NCBI GenBank assembly: GCA_940671915.1
Contig: CALNVZ010003434.1
Span: forward strand, 26,659,818-26,723,817
Length of the DNA: 64,000 nucleotides
Source: Paracentrotus lividus
Taxonomy: Eukaryota > Echinodermata > Echinoidea > Camarodonta > Echinidae
Direction of reading: 5' to 3'
Shown one piece after another: positions 35,564 through 48,465 of this stretch. Within the stretch, counting starts at the first letter, position 1. Every line of letters begins with the position of its first letter. Below the pieces are notes generated by a model that ran no database searches, was not told the origin of the DNA, and saw only the letters and a list, made by a program, of their open reading frames with translations. The translations under genes were made by a program, and so were the position numbers.

Positions 35564-38500
35564 ATGAAGTTTTTCATTCTCGTTGCTCTCATTGCTGCGG
35601 CATCAGCTGCACGGTATGACGGGTAAGTCTATCCTAAGCATTAGTAAACCTTAGAGCTCATCTATAGTTTTGGGAGAACAGATTTTTTGTTTTACTTCCA
35701 TAGCATAATAATATGAATTAATACCTCAATAAAACCATTGTGTACAAAATGATTTATTTACAAAATCCACTCTAAGACCTGAATTTAGCAACAAAACTGT
35801 GTAAATGGATCTCTTGATGGGCCATGCCTAAACAGAATCACACCGAGGAGAGTGCAACGTGCAGTGGTTTGTGTGCCAAGTATATGCTATTGATACACAG
35901 ACTGATACACACAGAATTCACCCACGCTATACCAGCCAGCAGTGGTGTGGCATGCCCAGAGTTCTGGGGTGAGAGTGAAGGAAGTATGCCCTCATTTGGT
36001 TGAATATCTCCCCATGTTTATGCTAACTATAACATATCATTTAAAGACGTGCATGGTACATGGTTATATCGCTTACCCATGTATTGATATGTCATTGGAA
36101 CAATATGAGGACAAGTTGAGTAAGTTTTTAAAAAATGCAATTTCTTCTACCACAACTATACTTGGGCTTTAATGTATAAGGTAAGGGTATTTATTAACTC
36201 GAACCACCTCGCATACATAAAACAATTGCTCTAACTAGGATTTTACTTATACATTTATTTTTTTAAATACAATTCATATTTATTAATAATAACAATGTTT
36301 TTAAAATGTTCTTCATTCGAGTTGCTTTTGGTTTAAATATTTATATTTTTAATGACAGCATTTTTTTAAATTGATAATGCAACGAATTACAATGTTAAAA
36401 CCTTTACAATTGTCTAACATTATTGCATAATATAACAATATCATCATAATAAGTAAATGCGTATTAAAGCAAAATTGCAGTACAATTCTACTATCTCCCC
36501 CTTTCAATTTTATTAAATATACAATATATCTGATCTTAAGTCAGTCGTTTAAAAGAATATTCTAAATTTACTTTAAATAAACCCTATACTTTATTTTACC
36601 ATGGTCATAACACTTTCCATACACTCTTACTCTGAAGTTATACGCTGATAAAATCAACCCAGATTTCATTTCTGATGATGTTTTTCTTTTCTGAGTGAAA
36701 CAGTAATTGTTTTCATTCAAAAAGGGTTGTCCCTCTAACTCCATTTTATAATAAAAATTCACTTCTTTTTGAGCGCCTTTCATTTCATTTCAACGTACAA
36801 TATTCAATTTCACCTATTCATTATAGCCCATCGACAAAGATAATATAGGATGAAATGTTACAACACGAACTGTCAAAACCGACTCACAATAATATTCAAA
36901 ATCGAATTGAAAGAAGAGAAGTAAATGCTATTAGAAAAAAAAAAATACATGAGGCTGCACTTTTATGTAAGAAGTGCGTGACATCATTATTATTTACTTA
37001 CCTGAACTGGAACCATAAACGCAACAATCATTCTATGTTTTGTCATGTTTGTACTAACATGAGTAATTATTATATTAATATGAATATCAAATCCAGAAAG
37101 AATATAAAAGAAATACATAGTAAATCGTATGTAAAAATATTTGAAGAAAAAGTTACATCGGTAAATTGAAAAAAAGTACAAATCAAGAAAAATTTATTTC
37201 TTTTGTATTTCTTTTGTTATATGTTTAACTGAAAAATCAAACACCAGTTGCAAGGAATGGATACCAAAACAAAAGGTTACGCACTTGGTGGGTATGTTCT
37301 GTATGGACTAACATTGCTTTCGTTTATATATATATTTTCTATGCTTATTCCATATTGGATTGACTTTTATTTATAATTCCTTTTTTACATGATTCCTAGA
37401 TACCAGGCACTTCGTGTTGAACCTCGTGATGATCTTCAGCTTGACTTTCTTCATTCGTTGGAGACGGAGCTAGAAGGAAAGGTGAACAGATTTTTTTCCC
37501 GAAACCTTTTTCATCCTTGGCGCATGCGCACATGATCAATATCGCCTGACTAAGCCCTTGATTGCCTAAAAAGGGATTGCCTAAAAAGGGATTAAGCACT
37601 GCTTAGACTTAAGACAAATTACTTAATAAGTAATTTTTTCTTAAGTCTAAGTATTTTTTCTAAGATTTTGTCCAGGAAAGAAAATCTTAGCCTTTATTCC
37701 AAACGCGTTAAGCACTTTGTTTGAGCTCACAAAGCATTTAGGCAAAAGTCTGACTTTTATTAATATTCTCATATTTAATTTGTCGTGTCAAATGAGCTTG
37801 CCATGTAATCAACATCCAATTTAAGCCACCAGGGAATACACTTAAAGTTATGATAAAATTATATTTCCTTATTTTTAGGCGCAACTCCATTTAAGACTTT
37901 TGAATTAGCCCAAATCTTAGAAGTTATGTCTATCTGTCTTAGACATAATTCTTAAATCAAAACAAAGATTAATTTTAGCAAAAAGATTTTTTTTTCTCTT
38001 TTTTTTTAATGCTTAAATTTTATGGTTATTAAGTCCAACATTAATTGAATACGGGCCCTGGTTTATTGCATAGCGCTTTCACTTGACAATCAGAGGCCCC
38101 AGGTTAGAGTCTTGGTCTATCTTTTAATTTAATTGTTTTAATTTTGTATTTCGGAGTTTTAGGTTTGGGATACGTGAAGTGATAGGATCACTTTTACAAG
38201 AAGGGATATGGTTCTGGTAAAGGGGGTAGTGTAACATGTGCAGTCAATGAGTGGTTTTCAAATTATAAGGGGCGCACGTCCCCAATGCCCCGCCTGAATC
38301 CGCCACCGACGAAGTCATGAAATTTGTGGAGAGATTGTGGGAAAGCGAATGTCTTTCATGTCTTTCCGTGCTAGATTTACAAACTACATGTAATATTGCT
38401 CAGGGTGCAAACATATTATAATTATGACAGTGTTACCAGAAATAATTCATTCACATCGTGCATTATGCAATCAAAAAAATGATATACAAAGATCCAACAA

Positions 38501-41500
38501 AATAATCTGTCAATGAATCTAAGGGAGAAAACAGGTGCCAATCACCCAATTAACCACAGTGTAATATAAATTTTCCCGGTCAATTCTAAACTCTATACAA
38601 CCCAATTCATTAATGCTTATGCAACTTAAAGTATACATTTTTTTTAAAAATCGAGGTTATCGGTCATTCAATTTAGACAGCAAGTGATTTCGTTTTTTTA
38701 GCATTTAAGTTCGTTTTTAAGCGATCAAAACTGTTTATAGGTAATTAATTTCCCTCATGAGCGTGAAATTAAAAATTCGCGCAGTCAATTTAAGATATAC
38801 GGAAGTAGTACGAATCGACGAATTTAAATTACGCTTGGCGAATAAGATTGCTTATAATGTCAAATCGATTGGAACAATCTGCAACTTGGTTGCCGAGATT
38901 CTAATTTCATGTATGTCAAGCGCCCAAATACGAATCCGAATGCTTATTTTTAATCGTGATCGCAATGCGAACAAAATTGGTTGGTGGCAATGTCCAATTT
39001 ATTGAAGATTTTATATTGCTTAAACTGATCGAGAAAACCTTTTTTTTTAGTGTGGAAGCACTAATATGCTCTTAATCATTGATAAAAAAATCTTTCCTTT
39101 ACATTAGATTTCTTTCTGGGCTAATCCCCGTTCTACCGAGCACCCTACCGATATCCTTGTCCAACCTCGATTCCAAGACGACCTCAAGGAAATCCTGGAT
39201 GCCAAACAAATCAAATACTCTGTCATGATCGATGATGTCCAGAATCTTATCGACTCGCAGGCCCGCTCCGATGACGATGTCCGAACCAACGCTGATTTCG
39301 ACTACGGAGTATACCACACATATGAAGAGGTGAAGGTTTCTTCATCACGCAATCTTAGAAAAGATGACAAATCCCAAGAACTCCGTCCAGACAAAGCCCT
39401 CTATGGCAAACAAAGAAATTGAGCGTTTAAAAGTAAAAAGTAAAAATTAATAAATAAATAATGGAAATGAAAATAGATAAATATCAATAATAACAATAAA
39501 GCTCACTGGGGAAAGAAAATGCCTAAATAAAAAACATTGTAATTCACTGGACATCTGCAAATCCGTCAAATGCGACATCATTATAACTTATTAGTTCCTA
39601 CACATTGTGATTTTTAAAATTATTTTGATGATTGAAAGGAATCAGGTCTATTCACTATATTCTCTAATTGATAGCTGTTAAGTTGAATTGATCTTTCGTT
39701 GATATCTTTAAATTTCTCCACTATTTGTTTTAAACTCATTGAATAGATCCAAACTTGGGTATATGAGATTACTGCTGCAAACAGTGCTATTTCCGAAGAG
39801 TTCCAGATCGCTACATCCAGTGAAGGCCGCGCTATCAACGGTGTTAAGGTGAGAACATTTTCCTTTTGTTGATTAACAACATCGACTTACTTTCAGAAAT
39901 ACAAACACAGAGTATATGTAATATCACATATTCATTAATATAATAAGTAAAGAGTGTTCTAGGATAATTACCCTCTGGACAATTACCAACCGGACAACTA
40001 CCTCCCCCGCCAACAATCTATCTTCTAACTCTACATCTAACCCTTTTTCTCGGGGTAGTTGTCCTGGGGGTAATTGTCGGGGAGTAGTTGTACTGATACG
40101 AGTGAAAAGCATAGCAGCCTGATTCTCTTACTAACTTAGTGGCCACTCCTCTTTGCAATTTTTTTAATTGCACAAAATAGCCAAAACATTTTTTGGACAG
40201 TTTAATAGTTTACGTACCAGAAAGTAAGCCTAGGTAGGTTTTCAACGACAAGCAATAGTTGATATAAAAGCATGGTGTAGGCTTTGCTACCCCTTCAAAC
40301 ATGAAACACTGTAAAGGTGGAATCAAGAAGTCGAGAAAATCATTCTGAAACAAGTGAAATTTGGAACTTCATCTCATTTCCAAATTCTTCTAAATTGTAT
40401 CGAAATCTCACTTTTATATCTTTTAAGCACTGATTTAGGCAACAGAAGCTTCTCATATTACATATTCCAGTCTTCTTTTGCAGGTCATCCTAATATTCAC
40501 AAATTCTAAAGATGTCTTGACATAGACACTATATGTCTTCACCATGCCTCTGTCACGTTTTCACTTCTTTCTTTAAAAAAAAAACAACAACAACATGTGA
40601 TGTATTTACCAAAGTGTACATATTTCTATATCTCTATCGTTAGTCATGTAGGCTTACCTAATTTTTAAATATTTCCCACCTCGTTGCACCTTTGTCCTTT
40701 TATCTCCTCATCCCTCCAGTGCCCCTCCCACCCCCTCATATATTTCATAACATTTATTTCATCATTTATGTATTTTCTTCTTGATATCTTAGATCAGTAC
40801 CGGTGGTTTCGGCACCAAGAAGGCCGTATACTGGCAAGGAGGTATCCACGCACGTGAATGGGTTTCACCTGCTACTGTTATGTTCATCACCAAGTCTGTA
40901 AGAAAATTGATTTGATAAGATTGAAATCATGTAATCAATAATCTAATAACTACTAATCGAACGCTCGCAATAAGTTCAGTCACATCCTAGGAATAATTAA
41001 TATACGAAACAAATTGATGCACTCCTAATTAGGTAATATTTTGTCATCCGTTAAAAATATGTTTCGATTTGATGTAATTTGTAATCACGTGTGAGCTCTA
41101 AAATGGCATGTATTACAAGTGCTATTCTTTATTTCGTGATTGATAGATTTTACTTATCAACTTAAATCATAAGATTAGATTGATTTACATAGGTAATTTT
41201 CTTGATGGGGAAAATGCTTGTTTTGCTACTTGGTAACACTATTATTAATTTACGATTAATGTACGGAGTGGTGGATAGGTGCCGTGCGTAATCTACACTG
41301 CTCAGAATGTTGCATTCTGGGATAGGAAACAAAGCTGTTAGTTTGTAGCGGCTTTAAAGGTCCTGCTAAACTCTGAATATTCAATCATAGTCCTGATCAT
41401 TGCCCTCGTTCACACTTATCGGCCTCCTTTTCATTGACAGCTGCTCGAGAACTACGGTGTGGACAGCGACGTGACTGAGATCCTCGATGCCTTCGACTTC

Positions 41501-44500
41501 TACATCATCCCCTCACTCAACGTTGATGGCTACTCTTACACCTGGTCTAACGTAAGATACTATCACAATTAATGACTGGTTAATATTTATTTATTATACA
41601 TAAACTTTTTTAAATAATACATAATTTACTCATTTCATATGTAGTTTTAGTATACATATTTAGTATTATGGATATAAAAAAAGGAACAAAACATTTTGTG
41701 TAACAACTTGTATAGAGTAAATTAAATAATATCCCATTGATATTTATATCGTTTGTATCTCTTTGGAAACCATACAACCAGGGCTTGTAATTTTTGTCAG
41801 ACTGTTTATATGTAAGGCTTCAGTGTGATCAATATTAATGTCTAGACTAAGTTGAAAATAGTCCTGAAATGTTTTTTTTTTATACTGCTAACGTTACACG
41901 TTCGTGGAGTTTTCGCAAATGCAAAGATCATGTACTGCTCCTTGATCTACACCTTCATGTGCGATCCTTTTTTTGTTTACTTTGAAACAACATCGGAGTC
42001 ACCGATATGTTCGAATCTACGGTAGATAAGCGAGAGCAGAGACAGTACATCCTACCTAGAATTTACTGTTTTCTACGTAACTAACTGCACGATTTGCCAT
42101 TGGAAAATGAGAACAATCAATGTAAAAGGCCTCCATTTATCTATCACAGCTTGTATAAATGAATATCAAATGACATAAATATGTAAATATCCTAGTAGAG
42201 TCAGTGGTGGTGAAAATATATCTTCCTTTTACAATGTTTTGTAAGATTTATAATGACCCTTATCAAGGAGATTCAACCTTTGTCAATACTTTTCACAGGA
42301 CCGTCTTTGGAGGAAGACCCGATCAGTGAACAGTGGTAGTGTGTGCAGAGGAGTCGACCCTAACAGAAACTATGAGTACCAATGGGGAGGTGGGTAATAC
42401 TGGTTTCTTGATGAGATTTTGATTTTTAATTTTGCCGCCCGTTTTGTTCGATTATTTGGAGCCAGGACCCCTCTTATCACCCGGTTACGGAAATAGATAT
42501 TATTTAAACTTTCAGTTAAAAATTTCAATATTTAGGTAGGGGAGACTGGGGTAATTATGGCCCTATTACTACCATTAAATGAAAAGTCCAATAATATTCT
42601 AATTATATAAACAATACAGTCAGTATATATACCTATAATATATAGTTGTAGGAGTGGTGTGGTCGAGTGGATAAGTCGGCGGACTTACGATCACACGGTA
42701 CGCAGTTCGAATCACGTCCATACCACTAGCATCCTTCGGCAAGGTGTCAACCTGCAAATTTGCCGTACTTGACCCAAGTGAGGTGAATGGTTACCGGTAG
42801 GAAGCAATTCCTTGAATGCTGTGAGCGCCTTTCGGGGTAGCCTAGCTAAGCCGGGTAATAATTAGTTAACACTATAAGCGCTTAGAAACACTAAGCTGGA
42901 TATCGTATTAAGCGCTATATATATGTAACTATTATTATTATTAAATACAAAGGAAAGTATAAACCTGTGACTTCTCATTTGCATATTAATTACCATTATG
43001 TTAACAACTTTGTGGGGTCATAATTACCGCACGGGTTGGGGTATTTATGGCCCCTATTGTAATGACTGTATGAATTCAAAGATATGCAAATTGATTATGG
43101 TAATGTAAAATAAATGTTGTAGGGTATTCCTAATACACTTATCAACCACCAACAATGACTTAATCAATAATTGGTTCAGCCAAAATGTTGAATTTTTCCA
43201 GTCATAGCAATACATATATTTTTGTACATAATCATACAAGTGAATGTCCCCATCTTTGCTTATACACTGTTTATGTATTGGGGGCCATAATTACCCCAAG
43301 CGACATTTTCAATTTGATCCCTCTTTACAGCTTTACTATTGAAGATATTCCGGTGGAATTTTTTTGTTGTCTTTGTTAGTTCCTACTGTTTCTGTTTCAA
43401 TCAAAATTTCATCTTAAATGATTTTAATTAATGATATCACACCCCATATATAAAAGCAGACTTGCCACTTTGCAACGAACAGAATTGTAATTGCCGTACA
43501 TTTTAGGCTCCCCTAAGCACAACATTTGAAGTAAGTGGCTTATTTTTCTTATATGATAGTAGAAAGAGTTTAGCTAGGCATGTGTAAAAAGTTAAATTAT
43601 CATTGTGTAATGCAGTAAAGAGTTTAGCTCTCAAAGACAAAGGGGCCATAATTACCCCAGTCTCCCCTATATGTTCGTAAATGTATTTATCAAAGCGAAA
43701 TCAAAAGTAACCAAAACACTCGGTGTGTTTTAATGATTATAACCTGAAAAAAAACTCGACGGTACTGGTTGCTATACGTGTATATCATAGTTGGCTCTAG
43801 GATAACTACCACCTACAATACCCCCCCCCCCCGGACAAGTGCCCCCGCCAACACCGAACTCTCTCTCTCTATTTCTGGGGGTAATTGTCTAGGGGGTAGT
43901 TGTCCTGATACAATCACATTCATTATTGTGAAATTTCCACTGTATCTAAATGAAAAAAGCAACTAATAGCAAAGACTTAAGCCCCGTTTTAATAGACTTT
44001 GTCCGGCCAACGTCCGGAGAAAGCCAGGGTAGAAATAGTAGGGTAACATTCCATAAAACCACGGGTGGTCGAATATTGCGACCGTCTTAACAGACGCTCT
44101 CTCAAAACTTACCGTGGTACGTTACCGTAGCAACATGTGCTCGATGAAAAGAGTTCTCTTGTGTTTTCTCATGTACTTCTTTATGTTTATCTTTCTTTCC
44201 TCGTGTCTTCCGTTATTTCTTATGTATTTCTTTGTTTTTATCTTTCTTTCCTCTTGTCTTCCGGTATTTCTTATGTATTTCTTTGTTTTTATCTTTCTTT
44301 CCTCTTGTCTTCCGGTATTTCTTATGTATTTCTTTGTTTTTATTTTTCTTTCCTCTTCTCTTCCGTTATTTTTTATGTATTTCTTCGTTTTTATCTTACT
44401 TTCCTCGTCTCTTCCGTTATTTTTTATGTATTTCTTTGTTTTTATCTTTCTTTGCTCATGTCTTCCGTTATTTCTTATGTATTTCTTTGTTTTTATCTTT

Positions 44501-45537
44501 CTTTGCTCATGTCTTCCGTTATTTCTTATGTATTTCTTTGTTTTTATTTTTCTTTCCTCTTCTCTTCCGTTATTTCTTATGTATTTCTTTGTTTGTATTT
44601 TTCTTTCCTCTTCTCTTCCGTTATTTCTTATGTATTTCTTTGTTTTTATCTTTCTTTCATCTTATCTTCTTTTATTTCTTATGTTTTTCTTTGTTTATAT
44701 CTTTATTTCCTCTTCTCTTCCTTTATTTCTTATGTATTTCTTTGTTTTTATCATTTTTTCCTCTTCTCTTCCGTTATTTCTTATGTATTTCTTTGTTTGG
44801 TCTTTCTTTCATCTTCTCATTTGTATCGATTCTCATGTATTTCTTTGTTTTGTCATTTTTCTTCTCTCCTCTTCTATCATTGTGCAATGACGATCTTACC
44901 CTAGTATTACCCCGAGAGCGTCTTAACAGAACAGTTGTCCGGACAATGTCAGGGTAAAACTGGGTTGTTACCGCGACTTTACCCTAGTCGTACTAGGGTA
45001 AGAATCTGGAAAATCTTACCCGGAGAACCTTAGGACGTTACCCTAGTAAGAGCGTCTTAATAGAAATCTTACCAGGGTAACGTCCGGACGTTACCCGGGT
45101 AAGATTGTCAAAAAAGTGTCTGTTAAGACGGGGCTTAAGTATAATAAATAAAATGTGTGTAAATGCATGTATTACCTTCTCCATGTCCACAATGCCACTT
45201 TGAATAATCTCGTAATATTATAGCATGATTTTCCTTTTCCAGGTGAAGGCGCTAGCACCAGTGCCTGTTCAGATACATACCGCGGACCTTCAGCTTTCTC
45301 TGAACCAGAGGTCGCCGGAACTACGTCTTTCCTCTTGGACGCCAACCAGGAGTTCGTGTGTTTCATCGACTTCCACAGCTACTCTCAACTTTGGCTTGCC
45401 CCGTGGTCGTACACCGCCAGGGCTATTCTACCACTCGATAAGAATGACCATGTAAGATTTACGTCATGGTGGTTGATTGGTGTAAAGTAATGATCCCGAA
45501 TATATCTAAAGAGTGACGGCGATGACGACGACAATTG

Positions 45538-45571
<34 letters not shown>

Positions 45572-46692
45572 AATTATAATGATGATGGTGGTGATGACAA
45601 TGATGATGATGATGATGATGATGATAATGAGTATGATAATTTCGATGATGATGGAGATGATGGGGTTGATGATGACGGTGGTGGTGATAGTGATGATGAT
45701 GATGATGATGATGCATATGATGATGATGAGGGTAATGACGAGGATGATGATGATGATGATGATGTTAATGATGATGTTGTTGATGATGATGCTAATGATC
45801 ATGATGATCATGGTGATTGTGATGATACTGATGCGGATGACGATGAGAATGAAGTTGGAGATGATAATGCCACTGAATGAATATCAAGATGATGATAAAG
45901 TATATTTCTGATGATAAAGATTCGTATGGTGGTGGTCGCCGCGGTTGTGGTATGGTGATGTTAATGTTGATATTGGTGAGCATTAGGTTGGTTACATTTT
46001 CATGGCAACGATAATGTTACAATTTTTATCTTTCATCATATGTAGGACGAGGCTGCTGCCAAGGCAGTGAATGCACTTCAGAACGTGTACGGAACCCAGT
46101 ACACATACGGCCCGTCAGCCAGGACACTATGTAAGTTATTACATGAAATGACGTGGTCACAACTGTAACATGAAAGATACGATCAATCTTGCGATATCAA
46201 TCACAACTTTATGGCAAACCGTGTACTGAGATTGATCGTAACTATTTTCTCTTACAGGTCAGTGCTCACAATTGTCTCTGATTTCGTTTTAAAATTTCGA
46301 AAACCGTTACCGCAACCCTTTTCAAACCGCCTGTATATCATCGCGGCTTCCATTGGCTCTGAGACTTTCTGTAGTTTTTTTCTACGGTAAGATCAATTCG
46401 CAATAGTTTTTGAAAGTTACTAATTCACATCTCAGTTGATCACTGTTTTCTGCAATGCTCTGACTAACCGAAATTTGTTCTCTTCTGCTCGTAATCAAAA
46501 GACGCTGCCTCTGGATGCAGTGAAGACTGGGGTTATGCTACTCTTGGAGCCAAGTATTCTTACGTGGTAGAGTTGAGGGATACTGGACGCTATGGCTTCC
46601 TTCTCCCAGCTAGTCAGATCATCCCAACTGGTGAGGAAACTTACGTAGCTGTGAAGGCACTCTGCAAGCACATGGCTGACGAATACAAATAG
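35564..46692 (+). CDS. Procarboxypeptidase, M14A family (CPA/CPB-like), ten exons
   Basis: Exons 35564-35622, 37400-37481, 39108-39329, 39747-39848, 40793-40897, 41441-41551, 42299-42389, 45243-45451, 46046-46130 and 46502-46692 have GT-AG introns and join into 418 residues, the usual zymogen length. Residues 1-16 form a signal peptide ([15 protein letters not shown]). Residues about 17-108 are the inhibitory propeptide, with [12 protein letters not shown] likely tryptic activation site is DDVR before TNADFDYG. Zinc ligands are H174, E177 (GIHAREW) and H302 (FHSYSQ). R232, N249, R250 and Y356 bind substrate and E379 ([12 protein letters not shown]) is the catalytic glutamate. C243 and C266 match the conserved disulfide. 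The S1' pocket residue equivalent to 255 is E363, not Ile (CPA) or Asp (CPB), so a preference for basic C-terminal residues is inferred. An in-frame ATG at 35543 would add seven residues before the signal peptide; the second ATG is preferred. It is secreted and releases C-terminal amino acids from peptides. Confidence 0.95.
38055..38118 (+). repeat. Possible tRNA-derived fragment in intron 2
   Basis: TAGCGCTTTCACTTGACAAT followed by a B-box-like GGTTAGAGTCT resembles the anticodon and T arms of a tRNA-Val. The rest does not fold as a tRNA. A SINE head fragment is the best guess. Confidence 0.3.
39961..40094. repeat. GGACAACTACC palindromic element, copy 2 (intron 4)
   Basis: Begins CTAGGATAATTACC and ends AGTAGTTGTACTGATACGA, the same outer signature as 10078-10266, with inverted GGACAAYTACC modules and a short CTAACCCT-containing centre. 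Confidence 0.7.
42539..43667. mobile_element. 1.1-kb non-autonomous DNA transposon in intron 7
   Basis: Inverted ends of about 27 bp (GGGGAGACTGGGGTAATTAT and its complement) are flanked by TA (42537-42538, 43668-43669). There is no transposase. A tRNA-derived SINE (42651-42941) is nested inside. Internal echoes of the end sequence (GGGGTCATAATTACCGC) appear near 43014-43050. Confidence 0.8.
42651..42941 (+). repeat. Full-length-looking tRNA-derived SINE
   Basis: The head GGAGTGGTGTGGTCGAGTGG with ATAAGTCGGCGG is Leu/Ser-tRNA-like, and a B box (AGTTCGAATCAC) lies about 50 bp on. The body contains GCGCCTTTCGGGGTAGCC and AAGCGCTATATATATG, the latter like a LINE-borrowed 3' end, and it ends in (ATT)n. 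It is nested in the transposon 42539-43667, so it inserted later. Confidence 0.75.
43799..43916. repeat. GGACAACTACC palindromic element, copy 3 (intron 7)
   Basis: Begins CTAGGATAACTACC and ends GGTAGTTGTCCTGATACAA, with a C-run and GGACAAGTGCCCCCGCC modules on the left and inverted ones on the right. Confidence 0.7.
43981..45134. mobile_element. 1.15-kb TTAA-flanked non-autonomous element carrying a minisatellite
   Basis: Inverted ends GCCCCGTTTTAATAGAC and GTCTGTTAAGACGGGGC are flanked by TTAA (43977-43980, 45135-45138), as in piggyBac-type transposition. The interior has CCGGACGTTACCCGGGTAAG modules in both orientations and the 51-bp minisatellite 44155-44860. No transposase. Confidence 0.8.
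44155..44860. repeat. 51-bp minisatellite, about 13-14 units
   Basis: The unit contains TTATGTATTTCTTTGTTTTT and CTTTCCTCTTGTCTTCCG. Because 51 is divisible by three and the pyrimidine-rich strand rarely makes stops, all three plus-strand frames stay open for about 240-260 codons. The Phe/Leu/Ser-rich products are not real proteins. Confidence 0.9.
45525..45860. repeat. (GAT)n-rich microsatellite in intron 8
   Basis: Imperfect GAT triplets over about 330 bp, open in several frames on both strands; the Met-, Ile- and His-rich translations are artefacts. Confidence 0.9.
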
Positions 46693-47356
46693 ACACCAAG
46701 TTTCATTCTCACCCTCTTCCAAAACGGATCTTGAAAGTCCTCTCGGCGCCCCACCCTCCCATACCGTTCCCATCCCCTCTCCTTACCAACATCCCATCCT
46801 TCTACCCTCTCTCCTTCCTCTTCACCCCTCTTTCTCTCTCTCTCTCTCTCTCTTTCCCCTATCTTTCTCTTCCTCTCCCGCTCTGCCTATTCTACTTCAA
46901 CCCATTTTCTTTCCCTTTCTATTTCGATGTCTACATGTCTATTAGTATTACGTATTTACTTTGGATTCTAAAAGGAGCTAATCTATTTTTGATGAAAATT
47001 GAATTATTGAGATCTGACCATTGTTATGGTTGGTACCACTCTCTGAACAAAAATATAAACCTTTTAATGTAACTTTCCATAGACACCTGTGCAAAATTTG
47101 GCAAACAAATGCCTCTTTTTTCAGAAGTTACAAAAGTGGATTTAGCTCCTTTTGAAATCAAACTCTCCAATCTGTAGCCTGTAGCCCACTTGAAATATAA
47201 TCTATTATGATGCATTTCGATGTGATAAATAAGGATTCCCCTTGGTCGATATAAATAGGAGAGCCCGAAGCTCTAACGATATGAATTAATGTTACAGATA
47301 AATAGGCAAGTGTACATTTATGTAATTTCCAATTATTACATCCATGTATTTACACA

Positions 47357-47362
47357 AATAAA
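47357..47362 (+). terminator. Candidate poly(A) signal of carboxypeptidase gene 1
   Basis: AATAAA about 665 nt after the stop codon, in otherwise gene-free DNA. It would give a 3' UTR of roughly 0.7 kb. No better signal was noticed closer to the stop. Confidence 0.4.
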
Positions 47363-47399
47363 AGAAAATATATCTGAAAGTATTACTGTGTCTTGAAAT

Positions 47400-48434
47400 C
47401 GTATTTTTGTATGTGTTTGTATGCAGATTAGCTTCAGATTCTATACGATAACTTTTAGAAATAAACAATTAAATGGTCAATTTTAATATCAAGTTTGACC
47501 ATAAATGTCTAATATGTGGCATCAAGTATACTGCTCCGTCCAAAGAAAACTGGACACTTTAATCATCTTCATAAAAGTGTTATTGTGGTCTTATGTGAGT
47601 TTACGGTTTCGCTTCATTTGTTCTACAGTATTGTGCCCTGAACCACAATATTTTACTTTATTTTCTTATATTTGTTCCCTTCATAATTCACTCATCCAAA
47701 ACTGCATTATAAAGTACTAAAAGTATATGGTGTGGGGTGAAGTACAAGTAAAACGACGATGAAATTAACTCTGTCAACGCCAACGTCAACAGAAATATGG
47801 CGCAATAAAAATGCTGTGGATCATCATCATTATCATATCAGTTTAAGACTATGAACTTACACAATAAAATAATCTTTGATGAGAAAAGAACAGCTTGTTC
47901 GCCTTTATCGCTTAAGGCATTGAGTACTGAATCGCCTCGTTCGCGTGAACCGACAACTGCCCGTAGACAAAGTGATAATGAAAATATGAGTTTATGTTAT
48001 ACAGAGTGCGAAAAAAAAAAAAAAAATATTCCCATCATTTTGAAGTTGTTTTGTTTGAAATATAAACATTTAATCATGTGGTAGAGTTAGAACCATTTTC
48101 ATTTGGATCTTTGCACGCAAGACTGAGTAGTTAACAGACAATCTTCAGAAGACTGCAGAATCCCAAATTGTGCCAAATGGATGGATGTAGATTAAAACAA
48201 AATAAACAATCCATAAGAACATAATGCACTTTCCCTTTTCTGATTAAGCATTGATGTTTTGTTTACCAAGACCATCAATGAGTTTTTGGAACGTAGTGTG
48301 TCCCTAACAACTGTTTGTGAGAGTGAGTGAGTGAGGATGTGTGTGTGTGTGTGTGTGATTGTGACAGTGTGTGTGTGGGTGTGGGTGAGTGAGAGTGTGT
48401 ATAGTGAGGGTGTGGGTGTGTAGGCCATGTAGGT

Positions 48435-48465
<31 letters not shown>

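Noticed and set aside
36855-37169. 104-codon frame with two CxxC pairs, suggesting a zinc-binding protein
   Set aside because: It lies in intron 1 of carboxypeptidase gene 1, has AT-driven composition (Lys, Asn, Ile), no promoter and no recognisable family.
38757-39005. 82-codon frame in intron 2 with balanced composition
   Set aside because: No recognisable domain and it ends 0.1 kb before exon 3 with no splice logic; no support as a gene.
44114-44904. Three overlapping open frames of about 240-258 codons rich in Phe, Leu and Ser
   Set aside because: They are produced by a 51-bp pyrimidine-rich minisatellite inside an intronic element; the three frames give repetitive unrelated peptides.
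45459-45911. Met-, Ile- and His-rich open frames
   Set aside because: By-products of the (GAT)n microsatellite in carboxypeptidase intron 8.
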